Positions 30,579 through 40,664 of a DNA stretch of 64,000 bases are shown piece after piece. The notes below the pieces were generated by a model. The model had not been told where the DNA came from. It searched no databases and saw only the letters and a list, made by a program, of their open reading frames with translations. This stretch comes from Pseudomonas sp. B21_DOA (lineage in GTDB: Bacteria; Pseudomonadota; Gammaproteobacteria; Pseudomonadales; Pseudomonadaceae). Each line of letters opens with the position of its first letter. Position 1 is the first letter of the stretch. The stretch spans positions 806,001 to 870,000 of the forward strand of contig CP086683.1 of the NCBI GenBank assembly GCA_030544685.1, read 5' to 3'. The translations under genes were made by a program, and so were the position numbers.

Positions 30579-33235
30579 TCAGACGAACTCGCACGTCACG
30601 CTGGAGTTGCCGTCGAGCGTGGCATGCACACGCTTGAGGCTTTCGCCGGTCGCCATCGCGTCGAGCAGACGATCGGCCACCAGCGGCAGCACGTGCTGAT
30701 CCAGCAGATGATCGATCAGGCGCGCACCGCTTTCGCTTTGCGTGCAACGCTCGGACAGGTGATCGACGAGGTTCTGGCACCAGCTGAACTCCAGCTGACG
30801 ACGGTTCAGGCGCTCGCCGAGACGGCCGAGTTTGATCTCGATCAGCTCGCGCAGCACCGGGCCGCCCACCGGGTAGTACGGCACCACTTTCATCCGCGCC
30901 AGCAGCGCCGGTTTGAAGTGTTTGCTGAGCACCGGGCGAATGGTTTCTTCGAGCACTTCGGCGGTCGGCCGCGCGCCGTCTTCGCAGAGTTCGCTGATCT
31001 TGTCGCTGCCAAGGTTGGAGGTCATCAGGATCAACGTATTGCGGAAGTCGATCTCGCGACCTTCGCCATCGTTGGCCACGCCTTTGTCGAAGATTTGGTA
31101 GAACAGGTTGAGCACGTCCGGATCAGCCTTCTCGACTTCATCGAGCAACACCACCGAATACGGCTTCTGACGCACGGCTTCGGTGAGCATGCCGCCCTCG
31201 CCGTAGCCGACGTAGCCCGGCGGTGCACCGATCAGACGCGAGACGGTGTGCTTCTCCTGGAATTCGGACATGTTGATGGTGGTGATGAAGCGGTCGCCGC
31301 CGTACAGCAGGTCAGCCAGGGCCAGCGCGGTTTCGGTCTTGCCGACGCCGCTCGGGCCGACCAGCAGGAACACACCGACCGGTGCGTCAGGCTTGTTCAG
31401 GCCGGCAGCGGTGGCGCGCATCGAGCGATCCAGCGCGTGCACGGCTTGCTCCTGACCACGGATGCGTGTGCGCAAATCGGTGGCAAAACTGGCGACCTTG
31501 GCGTTGTGCTCGCGGGCCAGCTGCGCCAACGGCACGCCGGTCCAGGCGCTGATCACTTCGGCAACCAGACGCGGGCAGACTTCGAAGCTGACCAGACGCT
31601 CTTTAACTTGCGCAGCGGTCAGCGCGGCGTGGGTTTCATGCAGCTGGGCTTCCAGCGCTTCGACGCTTTGGCCTTCTTCGACTTCGGCGACCACGGTTTC
31701 AATCACGGTGCCTTCGGCGTCTTCTTCAACGCTGACGGTCGGCTCGACGGCTGCGGCTTCGCGGGCCTTGGCCAGTTGCTGACGCAGTTCCAGCAGGCGC
31801 TCGGCCAGTGCTTTTGCTCAGTCCACAAGGTCTCGAGCGCAACCATCTCGCTTTCGGCTTCGTCCAGCCGCGCTTCCAGTGCCTCCAGCGCTTCGTGGTC
31901 GATCAGCAAGCCAGCTTCGGCATCGCGGCGCAGCGCCTGGCGCTGACGGCCACCTTCAGCCAGTTCGCCACGCAGGCGCTCGAGACTTTCCGGGGCCGCA
32001 GCGAGGCTGATGCGCACGCGGGCGCACGCAGTGTCGAGGACGTCGACAGCCTTGTCCGGCAATTGCCGACCGGCCAGGTAACGCGCGGACAATTCAGCAG
32101 CGGACACCACCGCGTCATCGCGCAGGTAGATGCCGTGGCTCTTCTCGTAGACCTGAGCCAGACCACGCAGAATGGTCACCGCTTCGCTGACAGTCGGTTC
32201 GTGCAGTTGCACGGGCTGGAAGCGACGGGCCAGCGCCGGGTCTTTCTCGAAGTATTTCTTGTACTCGGCCCAGGTGGTCGCGGCGATGGTGCGCAGTTCG
32301 CCACGGGCCAGCGCCGGTTTCAGCAGGTTGGCCGCGTCGGAACCGCCGGCATTGCCGCCCGCGCCGATCAGCGTGTGGGCTTCGTCGATAAACAGGATGA
32401 TCGGTTTCGGCGAGGCTTTGACCTCGTCGATCACGCCTTTCAAACGACGCTCGAACTCACCTTTGACGCTGGCGCCGGCCTGCAACAGGCCCATGTCCAG
32501 CGACAGCAGTTCTACGCCTTTGAGCACTTGCGGCACTTCACCGGCAGCGATGCGCGAAGCCAGACCTTCGACGATGGCGGTCTTACCGACACCGGCCTCA
32601 CCGACGACGATCGGGTTGTTCTTGCGGCGACGGGCGAGGATGTCGACCATCTGCCGAATCGCGCCGTCACGGCACAGCACCGGATCGAGTTTGCCGTCGC
32701 GGGCCTGTTGGGTCAGGTTGTGGGTGAAGCGCTGCAACAGCGATTCGCCTTGCGCCGCCGGTTTGCCATTGGCCGCCGGTTGCTCCTGTTGCGACAGGGC
32801 AAATTCTTTCAGGCGATCGATGTTCAGCTTGGCGAGCAGCGGCTGATAACGGCTGCCGGCATAACGCATCGGATTGCGCAGCAGCGCGAGGATCAGCGCC
32901 GCGTCTTCAACCTGGGTCTGGCCCAGTTCGAGGTTGGCCACCAGCAGTGCGTCTTGCAGCCACTGCACCAGTTCCGGGGCGAACACCGGGTTGCGCGAAG
33001 CGCTGTGCTCGACCCGCGATTGCAATGCAGCGGTCAGTTCACCGGCGTCGACGTCAGCATCTTGCAACGCGCGCGACAGCAAGCCGTTCGGGCGTTCGAG
33101 CAAGCCCAGCAGCAAGTCTTCGACCAGAATCTTGCTGCCGCCACGGGCGACGCAACGCTCCGCCGAACGCTCCAGATCACGACGGGTTTCGGCGTCCAGC
33201 GCCTGGATGAGTTGTTGCAGGTCTACGTTGATCAT
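30579..33235 (-). CDS. clpV: T6SS sheath-recycling ATPase ClpV/TssH (one-base frameshift)
   Basis: An 885-residue Clp/Hsp100 AAA+ ATPase after adding one base to the T-run 31812-31815, giving EQKALAERLLELRQQLAKA. It has an N-domain that binds the TssC helix (first 150 residues), D1 Walker A GEAGVGKT at about 212-219, Walker B ILFIDEAHTLIGAGG, a coiled-coil middle domain where the frame breaks, and D2 Walker A GPSGVGKT with VVLLDEVEKADPDV. It disassembles contracted TssBC sheath. It is 11 bases downstream of tssG, as in HSI-II. Confidence 0.93.
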
Positions 33236-33246
33236 GGCTCACGTCC

Positions 33247-34254
33247 TTAATGAATTTTGCTGCCCAGGGTCACCACGCCGTCCGCTTTTTCGCGGCCCAG
33301 CCAACTGGTCCAACCGAGGCGACAGGCGTTCTGCTCACCGATGCGCAGCTCGCGGATTTCTTCCTGGCGCAGGACCAGGCGAATGTCGTAATCGAGCGGG
33401 TCACGCAAGGTGAACCGCACCAGCGCGCAGAGCGGCTGGTAGCCGAAACCGATCGGCAGGAATTCATGGAATCGCTGCCAGTCGAGTTCGGTGATGTGAA
33501 TGCGGAATTTGCCGCTGCGATCGCGCACGTGTTCGCCCAGCACCAGGTCTTCGCCGAGTACGCTGTTGGCGCGGCCCAAACGATTGCGCTGCTCGTCGAG
33601 AATTTCCACGCGGCGCTCGATGCACTGCTCGATGACCAGGTCTTCGTGTTTGAAGTAGTAACGCAGCACGGCTTCGATCAACGCCGCCGAGTGCGCTCGC
33701 AAACTGAGCAGGCCGAGGTACGGCAGCAGGCGTTTCCAGTTGAGTTCCTTGGCCTTGCGGATCTCGTCGCCGCCCAGGCCGATCAGCGCAAAAAGTTGCG
33801 CCGAGAACGGGTCGATCGCGCCGCTCTGGAAGCTCGCGCGGTAACGGTACTTGCGCCAGATCGGCAGCATCAGCCGTTGCAGGCGATGGTGGAACAGATC
33901 GAGAAAATTGCGCGTCGGGTTGCCGTCTTCGCTGTCGCCCAGAGCCTGTTCGCCGTAGAACGCCGGCAGCGGCGAACCGGAGCCGACCAGACCGATCAGG
34001 TTGAAACGCATGCGCGCGCGCATCTTGCCGTGCTCTTCGAAAAACTCCACGCGATCGACGTCGCTGCGCGGAAAGCCCAGGCTCGGGTTGGCCTGAAACT
34101 CGACCTGATCGTACAGATCGTCTTCGCTCAGATGCGGGTGTGCCTCGCGCAGCCGGTCGATCACCAGCAGCACGGCCTGAAACAGCGAGTACTCGCGTAT
34201 TACCTTGGTCAGCCCGCTCAAAGCAGAGGCTGCAGGCCCATACGTGGTGTCCAT
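33247..34254 (-). CDS. tssG: T6SS baseplate protein TssG
   Basis: A 335-residue TssG, which wraps TssF dimers into the baseplate wedge. The N-terminal region (YSLFQAVLLVIDRLREAHPH) and the internal GSPLPAFYGEQALGD and DLFHHRLQRLMLPIWRKYRY blocks are family hallmarks. The C-terminal part ends in short beta strands (VVTLGSKIH). The frame is intact, and the start lies inside the end of tssF (37-base overlap), implying coupled translation. Confidence 0.95.
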   Translation of the reverse strand: MDTTYGPAASALSGLTKVIREYSLFQAVLLVIDRLREAHPHLSEDDLYDQVEFQANPSLGFPRSDVDRVEFFEEHGKMRARMRFNLIGLVGSGSPLPAFYGEQALGDSEDGNPTRNFLDLFHHRLQRLMLPIWRKYRYRASFQSGAIDPFSAQLFALIGLGGDEIRKAKELNWKRLLPYLGLLSLRAHSAALIEAVLRYYFKHEDLVIEQCIERRVEILDEQRNRLGRANSVLGEDLVLGEHVRDRSGKFRIHITELDWQRFHEFLPIGFGYQPLCALVRFTLRDPLDYDIRLVLRQEEIRELRIGEQNACRLGWTSWLGREKADGVVTLGSKIH

Positions 34255-36004
34255 TGGTACACCTCTCCCTGTGTGCTTTTACTCGCAGCTCATGGAATGA
34301 ATTGAGACTGGCGTAAAGCGCGAAAAACTCGTTGAGAACCGAAGCGAAGACGAACAGGTCGCCTTCGCCGATATAGCCTTCCGGGTCGATGGTCAGTTCG
34401 GTGCGCAGACCGCGCACCGGCAGACCGCGATGCAGGCGGTCGACGTGGTGATGCTTGATGTGCTTTAGGCCGCCGAGCAGGCGTTTGCTGACCTTTTCCG
34501 CGTGCTGGTCGTAGTAGCGAGGCAAGTCGTAGGTTTCCAGAATCACCTTCAACGCATTGACGTCGGCAAGCGACAGATAGTTAAGCGACATGTTGCTGAT
34601 CAGCTTCCACAGGAAGTCACGGTTCAGCGGCGGCGCGAAGCTCGACGTGGCCGGGGTGATGTTGCGGAAACTGAGGAATTCCGGGGTCTGCTCGCTGGCC
34701 ATGCAGATGTCGCCGAGCTTGAGCTTTTTCGGCAGGTTCTGGTTGGTGCACATCAGCTCGATCGACAGGGTTTCGTGGGCTTCGGTGTGGCGGATGCCGA
34801 AGCTCAGGTAAGTGTCGAGGCCGTCATGCAACAGCGACGAACGCTGGCGGATGCTGTAATGCGGACGGCTATTGGGCACGTCGAAACTCGGGTCGTGCTC
34901 GAAGGACTCGAACGGCACGTATTCCTGATAACCGAGACCGCCGGGCTTCCAGCCAGTGACGGTTTCCACCGAGAACACACCGCAGTTTTCCAGGTCGTAT
35001 TCCGCCGGCAGCAGGAGGTACTCGTCCTGCTTGCCATCGAGACGAATCGGCAGCGCATCGTGCTCGAACAGATTGACGATCGGCGTGCAGAACAGCTTCA
35101 CGTTATCGAGCGTCGGGCGCATGCGCATGATGCCGCTCTTGCGAATGTCAAAACGCAATTCGAGGCCGCGCATCTGCTTGAGGGTGTCTTCCGGCAGCGC
35201 CTTGAGAATGTCCAGACCGTTGACGTCGACGAAGAGGAATTTGTCCTGGAAGGCGAAGTATTCCTGCAAATAGCGATAGCCACGGAAGGTGTTCAGCGGA
35301 TAGGGGATCAGCGCCTCTTCTTCGGCAAAGCCCACCGGTTTCACCCGGTCGCCGGGAATCTTGAACGCCATCGGCTTGCCGCTGACGCCATCGATCGGCT
35401 TGCCGGCGCCGTCGAGCGGGATCAGTTCGATGCCGTCGAGGTTGCGCAGCAGGCTCAGGTACAACATCTGGCTGATGTAACGCTCGCCGGCAAAGTGCAG
35501 GCGCAATTTGCTCAGCTCCAATTCGCCGAGGTGGCCGTCAGCGCTCATTTCCAGGCGCAGGCTGAGCAGCGAGCCATCGCCCTTCACCGAGTAGTTCAGC
35601 GCGGCCAGATCCAGCGGCAACACCTCGGTCGGGTAGCAGGTGCGGAAACGGCAGCGCACGTCTTCGATCGGCTTGCTCTCGATCGGCGTATCGCGCTCAA
35701 CCAGCAGCGCCGGACCGGAGCGCTTGAGCGGATCGAACTGCAGAATGCTGAACGCCGGCAGCGGGCGCATGTAGTTCGGCCACAACAGTTGCATCAACGA
35801 ATGGCTGAGCTCCGGCAGCTCGTCGTCGAGCTTCTGGCGCAAACGCCCGGTGAGAAACGCAAAGCCTTCCAGCAACCGCTCCACATCCGGATCCCGCCCG
35901 GCCTGCCCCAGATACGGCGCCAGCGCCGGACTACGCTCGGCGAAACGGCGACCGAGCTGGCGCAGTGCGGTGAGTTCGCTTTGGTAGTAGTGGTTAAAGG
36001 ACAC
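34218..36004 (-). CDS. tssF: T6SS baseplate protein TssF (one-base frameshift near the end)
   Basis: A 595-residue TssF after repair. The start MSFNHYYQSELTALRQLGRR and FAERSPALAPYLG are diagnostic. The C-terminal YASLNSFHELRV runs off-frame at the four-T run 34277-34280. One extra base restores KSTQGEVYQWTPRMGLQPLL and a stop at 34218, exactly the conserved TssF C-terminus. Without it the frame reads on into tssG for 250 meaningless residues. It partners with TssG, TssE and TssK in the baseplate. Upstream, instead of tssE directly, lie four accessory genes. Confidence 0.93.
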
Positions 36005-36097
36005 GGGTTATCTGCCTGATAGTGAATCGCATGAAAAACATCCTTTGGAGCACGAATGTCGTTGCGGACATCGTCTGCGCGACGCGCACGTAGATAT

Positions 36098-36475
36098 TCA
36101 TCGCTGAGCGGCCCCTTGTTTTTGCGGGGTGATCTCGACACCCGTATACACATAGAGCTCTTCGCCTCCGTAGCCACCAATTGCCGCAGCGCTGAGTGGA
36201 TGGCTATCCCGGGTGCCATATCGAACCCAACCCTCAGTCCACATCCCACCATTCTGGTGACGAATTTCCACGTAGTAGTCCGGCGCTTCGTGCTTCGTAA
36301 TCTCGACGAATACCCCGCCATCCTCGGCCCCAACCCACAATGCATTCGGATGCGCGAACAGCTTTGGTTCGGTCGAGCTTTCCATTCGCAACAGCACAGC
36401 GAAGCCGACCAGAATCGTCAGCAAACCGACCGAAGATAGGAACGCGCCAAGGCATTGCCACGCTCTGATTTTCAT
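36098..36475 (-). CDS. Membrane-anchored hypothetical protein, candidate immunity protein
   Basis: A 125-residue protein with one N-terminal transmembrane helix (FLSSVGLLTILVGFAVLL) and a periplasmic domain (ALWVGAEDGGVFVEITKHEA; GYGGEELYVYTGVEITP). The ATG at 36475 is preferred over a TTG at 36490. Its end is uncertain: adding one C to the run 36126-36129 would extend it through SDEYLRARRADDVRNDIRAP toward tssF, a natural-looking sequence, so a further homopolymer error is suspected. It is the last gene of the effector module between tssE and tssF. Position and topology fit a second immunity protein. Confidence 0.58.
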   Translation of the reverse strand: MKIRAWQCLGAFLSSVGLLTILVGFAVLLRMESSTEPKLFAHPNALWVGAEDGGVFVEITKHEAPDYYVEIRHQNGGMWTEGWVRYGTRDSHPLSAAAIGGYGGEELYVYTGVEITPQKQGAAQR

Positions 36476-36523
36476 TGAGCTGTTCCGCAAAAAAAAATCA
36501 TGGGTAGATCGTTGTCTCGCCGA

Positions 36524-36867
36524 TCATCTCTTCGCGCCTTGTTTCGCACTGCACCATGTTTTGAAATTCAAGCGATCAAATCCCTGGCAAACATTGGCTT
36601 TGGAAATAAAAATATAAGGCGCAGCCGCGTCATAAGAAAAATAATAATAATTCTCACCGTCCTGGCCGTAGATCCAATAAGAGGACGACCCTTGATTTAT
36701 TTCATAGGGTTCGAAGGCAAGGATTGAAGATTCCGCAGGAATAAAATTAACGCGATCCATCAACAGCATCAGCGAGTTAGAGAAAATATTAGTCAACAAG
36801 ACGCCCCCAAAACCAAAACTCCGGCAACAAGCGCAATAGTGGTAGACGTCGACAGCTTATTTTTCAT
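36524..36867 (-). CDS. Small membrane-anchored protein, probable immunity to the adjacent effector (one-base frameshift)
   Basis: About 114 residues after repair. The ATG at 36867 overlaps the effector's stop region and starts MKNKLSTSTTIALVAGVLVL. Adding one base to the C-run 36804-36808 (plus strand) continues as GGVLLTNIFSNSLMLLMDRV and into a periplasmic part with WIYGQDGENYYYFSYDA. A single N-terminal helix with a periplasmic domain is the normal layout of immunity to peptidoglycan-cleaving effectors. Overlap with the effector gene supports pairing. No named family is recognised. Confidence 0.66.
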
Positions 36868-37681
36868 AAAAATACAACCACGCAGTGCCTGCTTTCGCTG
36901 CGTCTAATAACGCCATCGCATCGCTTGAATACTTTTCGGCAAGCGGGCCAGAACCGTTGTAGGAAGCAATGACTTTTTTCAGTTGATCTGCGGATAATGC
37001 CCCGGAATGACAACGAGTCCCGGTAGCCCGGTCAATCAGTTCACGTAGATGGCCGGCGCAATAGTAGAGGTCTGCCTTCCAGTCATCACCCGGGATTCGC
37101 GTGTCCTGATTCCAACCAAAAATCCGGTACTGAACGTCTTCGGGCAAAGGTTTCTTGCAGTAATAGTTCTCTGTGTATTTAACAGAGTTCTGCAATGTTG
37201 CGCGGCTCATGTTGGCAAAACCGCTGGAGCCCCCAGCCAACTTGTCCGGCACGGCGTCAAAAGCCATATTGTCGACAATCGCTAACAGAGTGGTCAGCGA
37301 CCGTTCGCCGAACTGCATAGTTTGCAGAAATTTACTACCCTTAGGTCCATTCTCCTGCTGAAGAATAACCGCAAGCAAAATATGCGGGATCCCATAATAT
37401 TCAGCCGCCTGCTTAATCCAGACTCGAATTTCTGTATCAGAGAAACTCGCCTTGAGCATTTCTTTGGTTTTTGGCACATACCACATTATTTGCAACGGAG
37501 AAGGCAGCTCACCGGTATAGCTAGGGACACTGTCGTAGCCAGTCAGCGTTGTGACTTCTTTTCCATTACAGCGGCAAACTTGCAACTCTACTGGCGCAAC
37601 ATCAGAGGTTTTCGTGCTCGCGGCCGCGCCCGCTGGCACATATTCCTGCCCATCCTTACTGATTTTTTCAGCCTCGGCCAT
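36857..37681 (-). CDS. Lysozyme-like (transglycosylase-type) T6SS effector
   Basis: A 274-residue protein without a signal peptide. The central part looks like a soluble lytic-transglycosylase fold: YGIPHILLAVILQQENGPKG carries a glutamate where the catalytic Glu would lie, FANMSRATLQNSVKYTENYY follows, and IASYNGSGPLAEKYSSDAM resembles the YNxGxxxxxxY motif near the C-terminus. It lies directly downstream of a PAAR gene and upstream of a membrane-anchored small protein, the classic carrier-effector-immunity order. The N-terminal 90 residues, with VELQVCRCNGKEV, are unassigned. Muramidase class is inference from motif shape. Confidence 0.66.
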   Translation of the reverse strand: MAEAEKISKDGQEYVPAGAAASTKTSDVAPVELQVCRCNGKEVTTLTGYDSVPSYTGELPSPLQIMWYVPKTKEMLKASFSDTEIRVWIKQAAEYYGIPHILLAVILQQENGPKGSKFLQTMQFGERSLTTLLAIVDNMAFDAVPDKLAGGSSGFANMSRATLQNSVKYTENYYCKKPLPEDVQYRIFGWNQDTRIPGDDWKADLYYCAGHLRELIDRATGTRCHSGALSADQLKKVIASYNGSGPLAEKYSSDAMALLDAAKAGTAWLYFYEK

Positions 37682-37695
37682 GAACGAGTACTCCC

Positions 37696-38196
37696 TCAGC
37701 TCTCAATAAAAACTTCAATTTTTTCGGAGGCTGTGTGTGCCTTCACGCGGTGAGTCAGACCCAACTCATTGGTGATTCCGCTTTCGAGAGATCCATCCGC
37801 TCGGCGTAGTAAGTACTTGGTATCCGCTAGCGGGTTCCCAAGGCCGTTTTTGAGTTGGAATTGAGCATCAAAGCCCGGAATGATCAAAGGCAACGGCGGC
37901 ACAAACGGCGCTGGCGTATGCGTATTGCCAATGATCACCGTCCCGGACCCAGCCGTAACCTTGTTCCCGTGAGATCCAACGGAGCCGACCGTGGCGGCCG
38001 GTTTGCCATTGATCAAGACCGTGGTCGCCAGATCGCCGACCAGCGCACCACCACACGCAGAGGCATCGCCTTGGCGGGCGGCCGCGAGGCCGTCGAAGAA
38101 AACGTCGCCGGAGCCGGCGGCGATCGGGTTGGTACCGTGGCCTGGAAGTGGGCAAGCGGTGGGGTCGGATACGCGTGCTGCGGGTTTGCCAGACAT
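37696..38196 (-). CDS. PAAR-domain spike-tip protein with C-terminal extension
   Basis: A 166-residue protein. Residues 1 to about 100 are a PAAR domain (PAARVSDPTACPLPGHGTNP, VFFDGLAAARQGDASACGGA, NGKPAATVGSVGSHGNKV), which sharpens the VgrG tip. About 60 further residues (FQLKNGLGNPLADTKYLLRR) form a small extension typical of PAAR proteins that hold an effector through this tail. It is the first gene of the module inserted between tssE and tssF and lies 14 bases before the lysozyme-like effector, so it is probably its carrier. Confidence 0.9.
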   Translation of the reverse strand: MSGKPAARVSDPTACPLPGHGTNPIAAGSGDVFFDGLAAARQGDASACGGALVGDLATTVLINGKPAATVGSVGSHGNKVTAGSGTVIIGNTHTPAPFVPPLPLIIPGFDAQFQLKNGLGNPLADTKYLLRRADGSLESGITNELGLTHRVKAHTASEKIEVFIES

Positions 38197-38207
38197 CGGG
38201 GATCTCC

Positions 38208-38615
38208 TTAGGTGACCTTGACTTGACCGCTGCCATCCAGGCGCGCGGAAAAACTGACCTGACGCTTGAACCCTTCAACTTCCAGCAGGCCTTCGATACT
38301 GAAGGCCAGGCGCAGTTGATCGTGGTCACGCGGCAGGGAAATGACACGCACATTGCTCAGGCGTGGCTCGTAGGCTTCGATGAAGTTTTCGATGGCCAGG
38401 CGGGCCTGACTCAGGGAGTCGTGCAGGCTCAGGCGCATGTCATTGAGATCGGGCAACCCGTAGTCGGCCAGCGTTTGCACGCTGCCGGCCCGGGTGCTGA
38501 GCATTTTGGCCAGATGGGCAGCCACTGACGCCATGGCACAAGCCTCAAGGCTGTTGCCCTTGCGTAGTTGTGCGTCGCCGTTGAGGCGTTCGAACAGGCT
38601 GCCGTATCCGTCCAT
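38208..38615 (-). CDS. tssE: T6SS baseplate protein TssE
   Basis: A 135-residue gp25-like protein that nucleates sheath assembly. It has LFERLNGDAQLRKGNSLEAC at the start, the ADYGLPDLNDM stretch and IENFIEAYEPRLSNVRVISL, the conserved EPRL motif of TssE/gp25. The frame is intact. Upstream it follows tssC by nine bases; downstream it is separated from tssF by the PAAR-effector module rather than abutting it. Confidence 0.93.
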   Translation of the reverse strand: MDGYGSLFERLNGDAQLRKGNSLEACAMASVAAHLAKMLSTRAGSVQTLADYGLPDLNDMRLSLHDSLSQARLAIENFIEAYEPRLSNVRVISLPRDHDQLRLAFSIEGLLEVEGFKRQVSFSARLDGSGQVKVT

Positions 38616-38624
38616 GAGTCGCTC

Positions 38625-40100
38625 TTACTCTTTGTCCAGCTTGCCAACCAGCGACAGGGTGAAATCGGCACCCATGTACTTGAAGTGCGGACGCACGTTC
38701 AAGCTCACGCGGTACCAGCCCGGCTCGCCTTCAACGTCGCTGACGATCACTTGCGCAGCGCGCAGCGGACGACGGCCACGGACTTCGGCGCTCGGGTTTT
38801 CCTGGTCGGCAACGTACTGACGGATCCACTTGTTCAGTTCCAGCTCGAGGTCGGTACGCTCTTTCCACGAACCGAGTTGCTCGCGCTGCAGCACTTTCAA
38901 GTAGTGAGCCAGACGGTTGACGATCATCATGTACGGCAGTTGGGTGCCGAGCTTGTAGTTCAGCTCTGCGGCCTTGCCTTCTGCGCTGATGCCGAAGAAC
39001 TTCGGCTTCTGCACCGAACTGGCGGAGAAGAACGCCGCGTTGTCGGAGCCTTTGCGCATGGTCAGGGAAATGAAGCCTTCCTCGGCCAGTTCGTATTCAC
39101 GACGGTCGGAGACCAATACTTCGGTAGGAATCTTGGTTTCGATTTCGCCCATGCTTTCGAAATGGTGCAAAGGCAGGTCTTCAACCGCGCCACCGCTCTG
39201 CGGGCCAATGATGTTCGGGCACCAGCGGAATTTGGCGAAGCTGTCGGTCAGCTTGGTGCCGAACGCGTAAGCCGTATTGCCCCACAGGTAGTGCTCGTGG
39301 CTGTTGGCAACGGTTTCCTTGTACACGAACGATTTCACCGGGTTTTCTTCCGGATCGTACGGGTTGCGCAGCAGGAAACGCGGCACGGTCAGGCCAACGT
39401 AGCGCGAGTCTTCCGAGGTACGGAAGCTCTGCCATTTGGCGAATTGCGGACCTTCGAAGTGGTCTTTCAGATCTTTCAGATCCGGCAGGCCGGTGAAGCT
39501 TTCCAGGCCGAAGAATTTCGGCCCGGCGGCAGCGATGAACGGCGCGTGGGACATGCACGAAACGCTGGCCACGTACTGCATCAGCTTGACGTCTGGCGAG
39601 CTTGGCGACATGTAGTAGTTGGCGATGATTGCGCCCACCGGCTGACCACCGAACTGGCCGTATTCAGCGGTGTAGATGTGCTTGTACAGGCCCGACTGCA
39701 TGACTTCCGGCGAATCTTCGAAATCGTCCAGCAGGTCTTCTTTGGAGACGTTGAGGATTTCGATCTTGATGTTTTCGCGGAAGTTGGTGCGGTCGACCAG
39801 CAACTGCAGGCCACGCCACGACGATTCCAGCGCCTGGAAATCCGGGTGGTGCAGGATCTCGTCCATCTGACGGCTGAGCTTGGCATCGATCTCGGCGATC
39901 ATGCGGTCAACCATGGCTTTCTTGACCGGCTCACCGTTGTTCTGCGGCTTGAGCAGCTCTTCGATGAACGCCGACACGCCACGCTTGGCGATGTCGTAGG
40001 CTTCGTCGTCCGGGGTCAGACGGGTTTCGGCGATGATGCTGTCGAGAATGCTGTATTCGCCGCTGGCGGCGCTCTTCTCTTGTGCTGCGCTAGTGCTCAT
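38625..40100 (-). CDS. tssC: T6SS contractile sheath large subunit TssC
   Basis: A 491-residue TssC. Hallmarks are FQALESSWRGLQLLVDRT, VGAIIANYYMSPSSPDVKLM, ASVSCMSHAPFIAAAGPKFF, PRFLLRNPYDPEENPVKSF and the C-terminal HFKYMGADFTLSLVGKLDKE. With TssB it forms the sheath whose contraction drives the Hcp-VgrG needle, and its N-terminal helix is the ClpV recognition site. The frame is intact. Confidence 0.97.
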   Translation of the reverse strand: MSTSAAQEKSAASGEYSILDSIIAETRLTPDDEAYDIAKRGVSAFIEELLKPQNNGEPVKKAMVDRMIAEIDAKLSRQMDEILHHPDFQALESSWRGLQLLVDRTNFRENIKIEILNVSKEDLLDDFEDSPEVMQSGLYKHIYTAEYGQFGGQPVGAIIANYYMSPSSPDVKLMQYVASVSCMSHAPFIAAAGPKFFGLESFTGLPDLKDLKDHFEGPQFAKWQSFRTSEDSRYVGLTVPRFLLRNPYDPEENPVKSFVYKETVANSHEHYLWGNTAYAFGTKLTDSFAKFRWCPNIIGPQSGGAVEDLPLHHFESMGEIETKIPTEVLVSDRREYELAEEGFISLTMRKGSDNAAFFSASSVQKPKFFGISAEGKAAELNYKLGTQLPYMMIVNRLAHYLKVLQREQLGSWKERTDLELELNKWIRQYVADQENPSAEVRGRRPLRAAQVIVSDVEGEPGWYRVSLNVRPHFKYMGADFTLSLVGKLDKE

Positions 40101-40128
40101 TGTGTTGGCTTCCTTGGCTACTGGAGTC

Positions 40129-40632
40129 TCAGGCGTCCGGGGCTGCGGCGTTCAGGCCCAGCTCACCGAGTACGCGACCGCGGGATTCGTCGTCGGCGAG
40201 CACGCCTTCGATCGCTTTACGGAACGCAGGTGCGTTACCCAGCGGGCCTTTGAGGGCCACCAGCGCATCGCGCAGTTCCATCAGTTTTTTCAGCTCAGGC
40301 ACTTGCTCGACCAGGCTGGCCGGGTTGAAGTCCTTCATCGAATTGACGCGCAATTGCACGGCCAGCTCTTCAGCCTCGCCATCTTCCTGCAGACGGTTCG
40401 GCACGCTCAGCGTCAGACCCAGCTCTTGCTTGGCCAACACTTCGTCGAAGGTCATCTTGTCGATGCTGATCGGCTTGCGATCTTCGATTTTGCGATCGTC
40501 CTTGCGGTGGGTGTAGTCACCGATTGCCAGCAGCTTCAGCGGCAGTTCAATCTCTTCCTGAGCACCGCCGGTGGCGGGTTTGAAGGTGACGTTGATGCGT
40601 TCCTTGGGGGCTACCGAGCCTTCTTTGGCCAT
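40129..40632 (-). CDS. tssB: T6SS contractile sheath small subunit TssB
   Basis: A 167-residue TssB. It starts at ATG 40632 (MAKEGSVAPKERINVTFKPA), with AAGGAG just upstream, rather than at an upstream GTG. Family motifs are KERINV, ELPLKLLAIGDYTHRKDDR and IEDRKPISIDKMTFDEVL. It interlocks with TssC in the sheath. Its stop and the tssC start are 28 bases apart. Intact frame. Confidence 0.96.
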   Translation of the reverse strand: MAKEGSVAPKERINVTFKPATGGAQEEIELPLKLLAIGDYTHRKDDRKIEDRKPISIDKMTFDEVLAKQELGLTLSVPNRLQEDGEAEELAVQLRVNSMKDFNPASLVEQVPELKKLMELRDALVALKGPLGNAPAFRKAIEGVLADDESRGRVLGELGLNAAAPDA

Positions 40633-40664
40633 GGCTTTTCTCCTTGCGGTTGTGGCCCTGGGGC

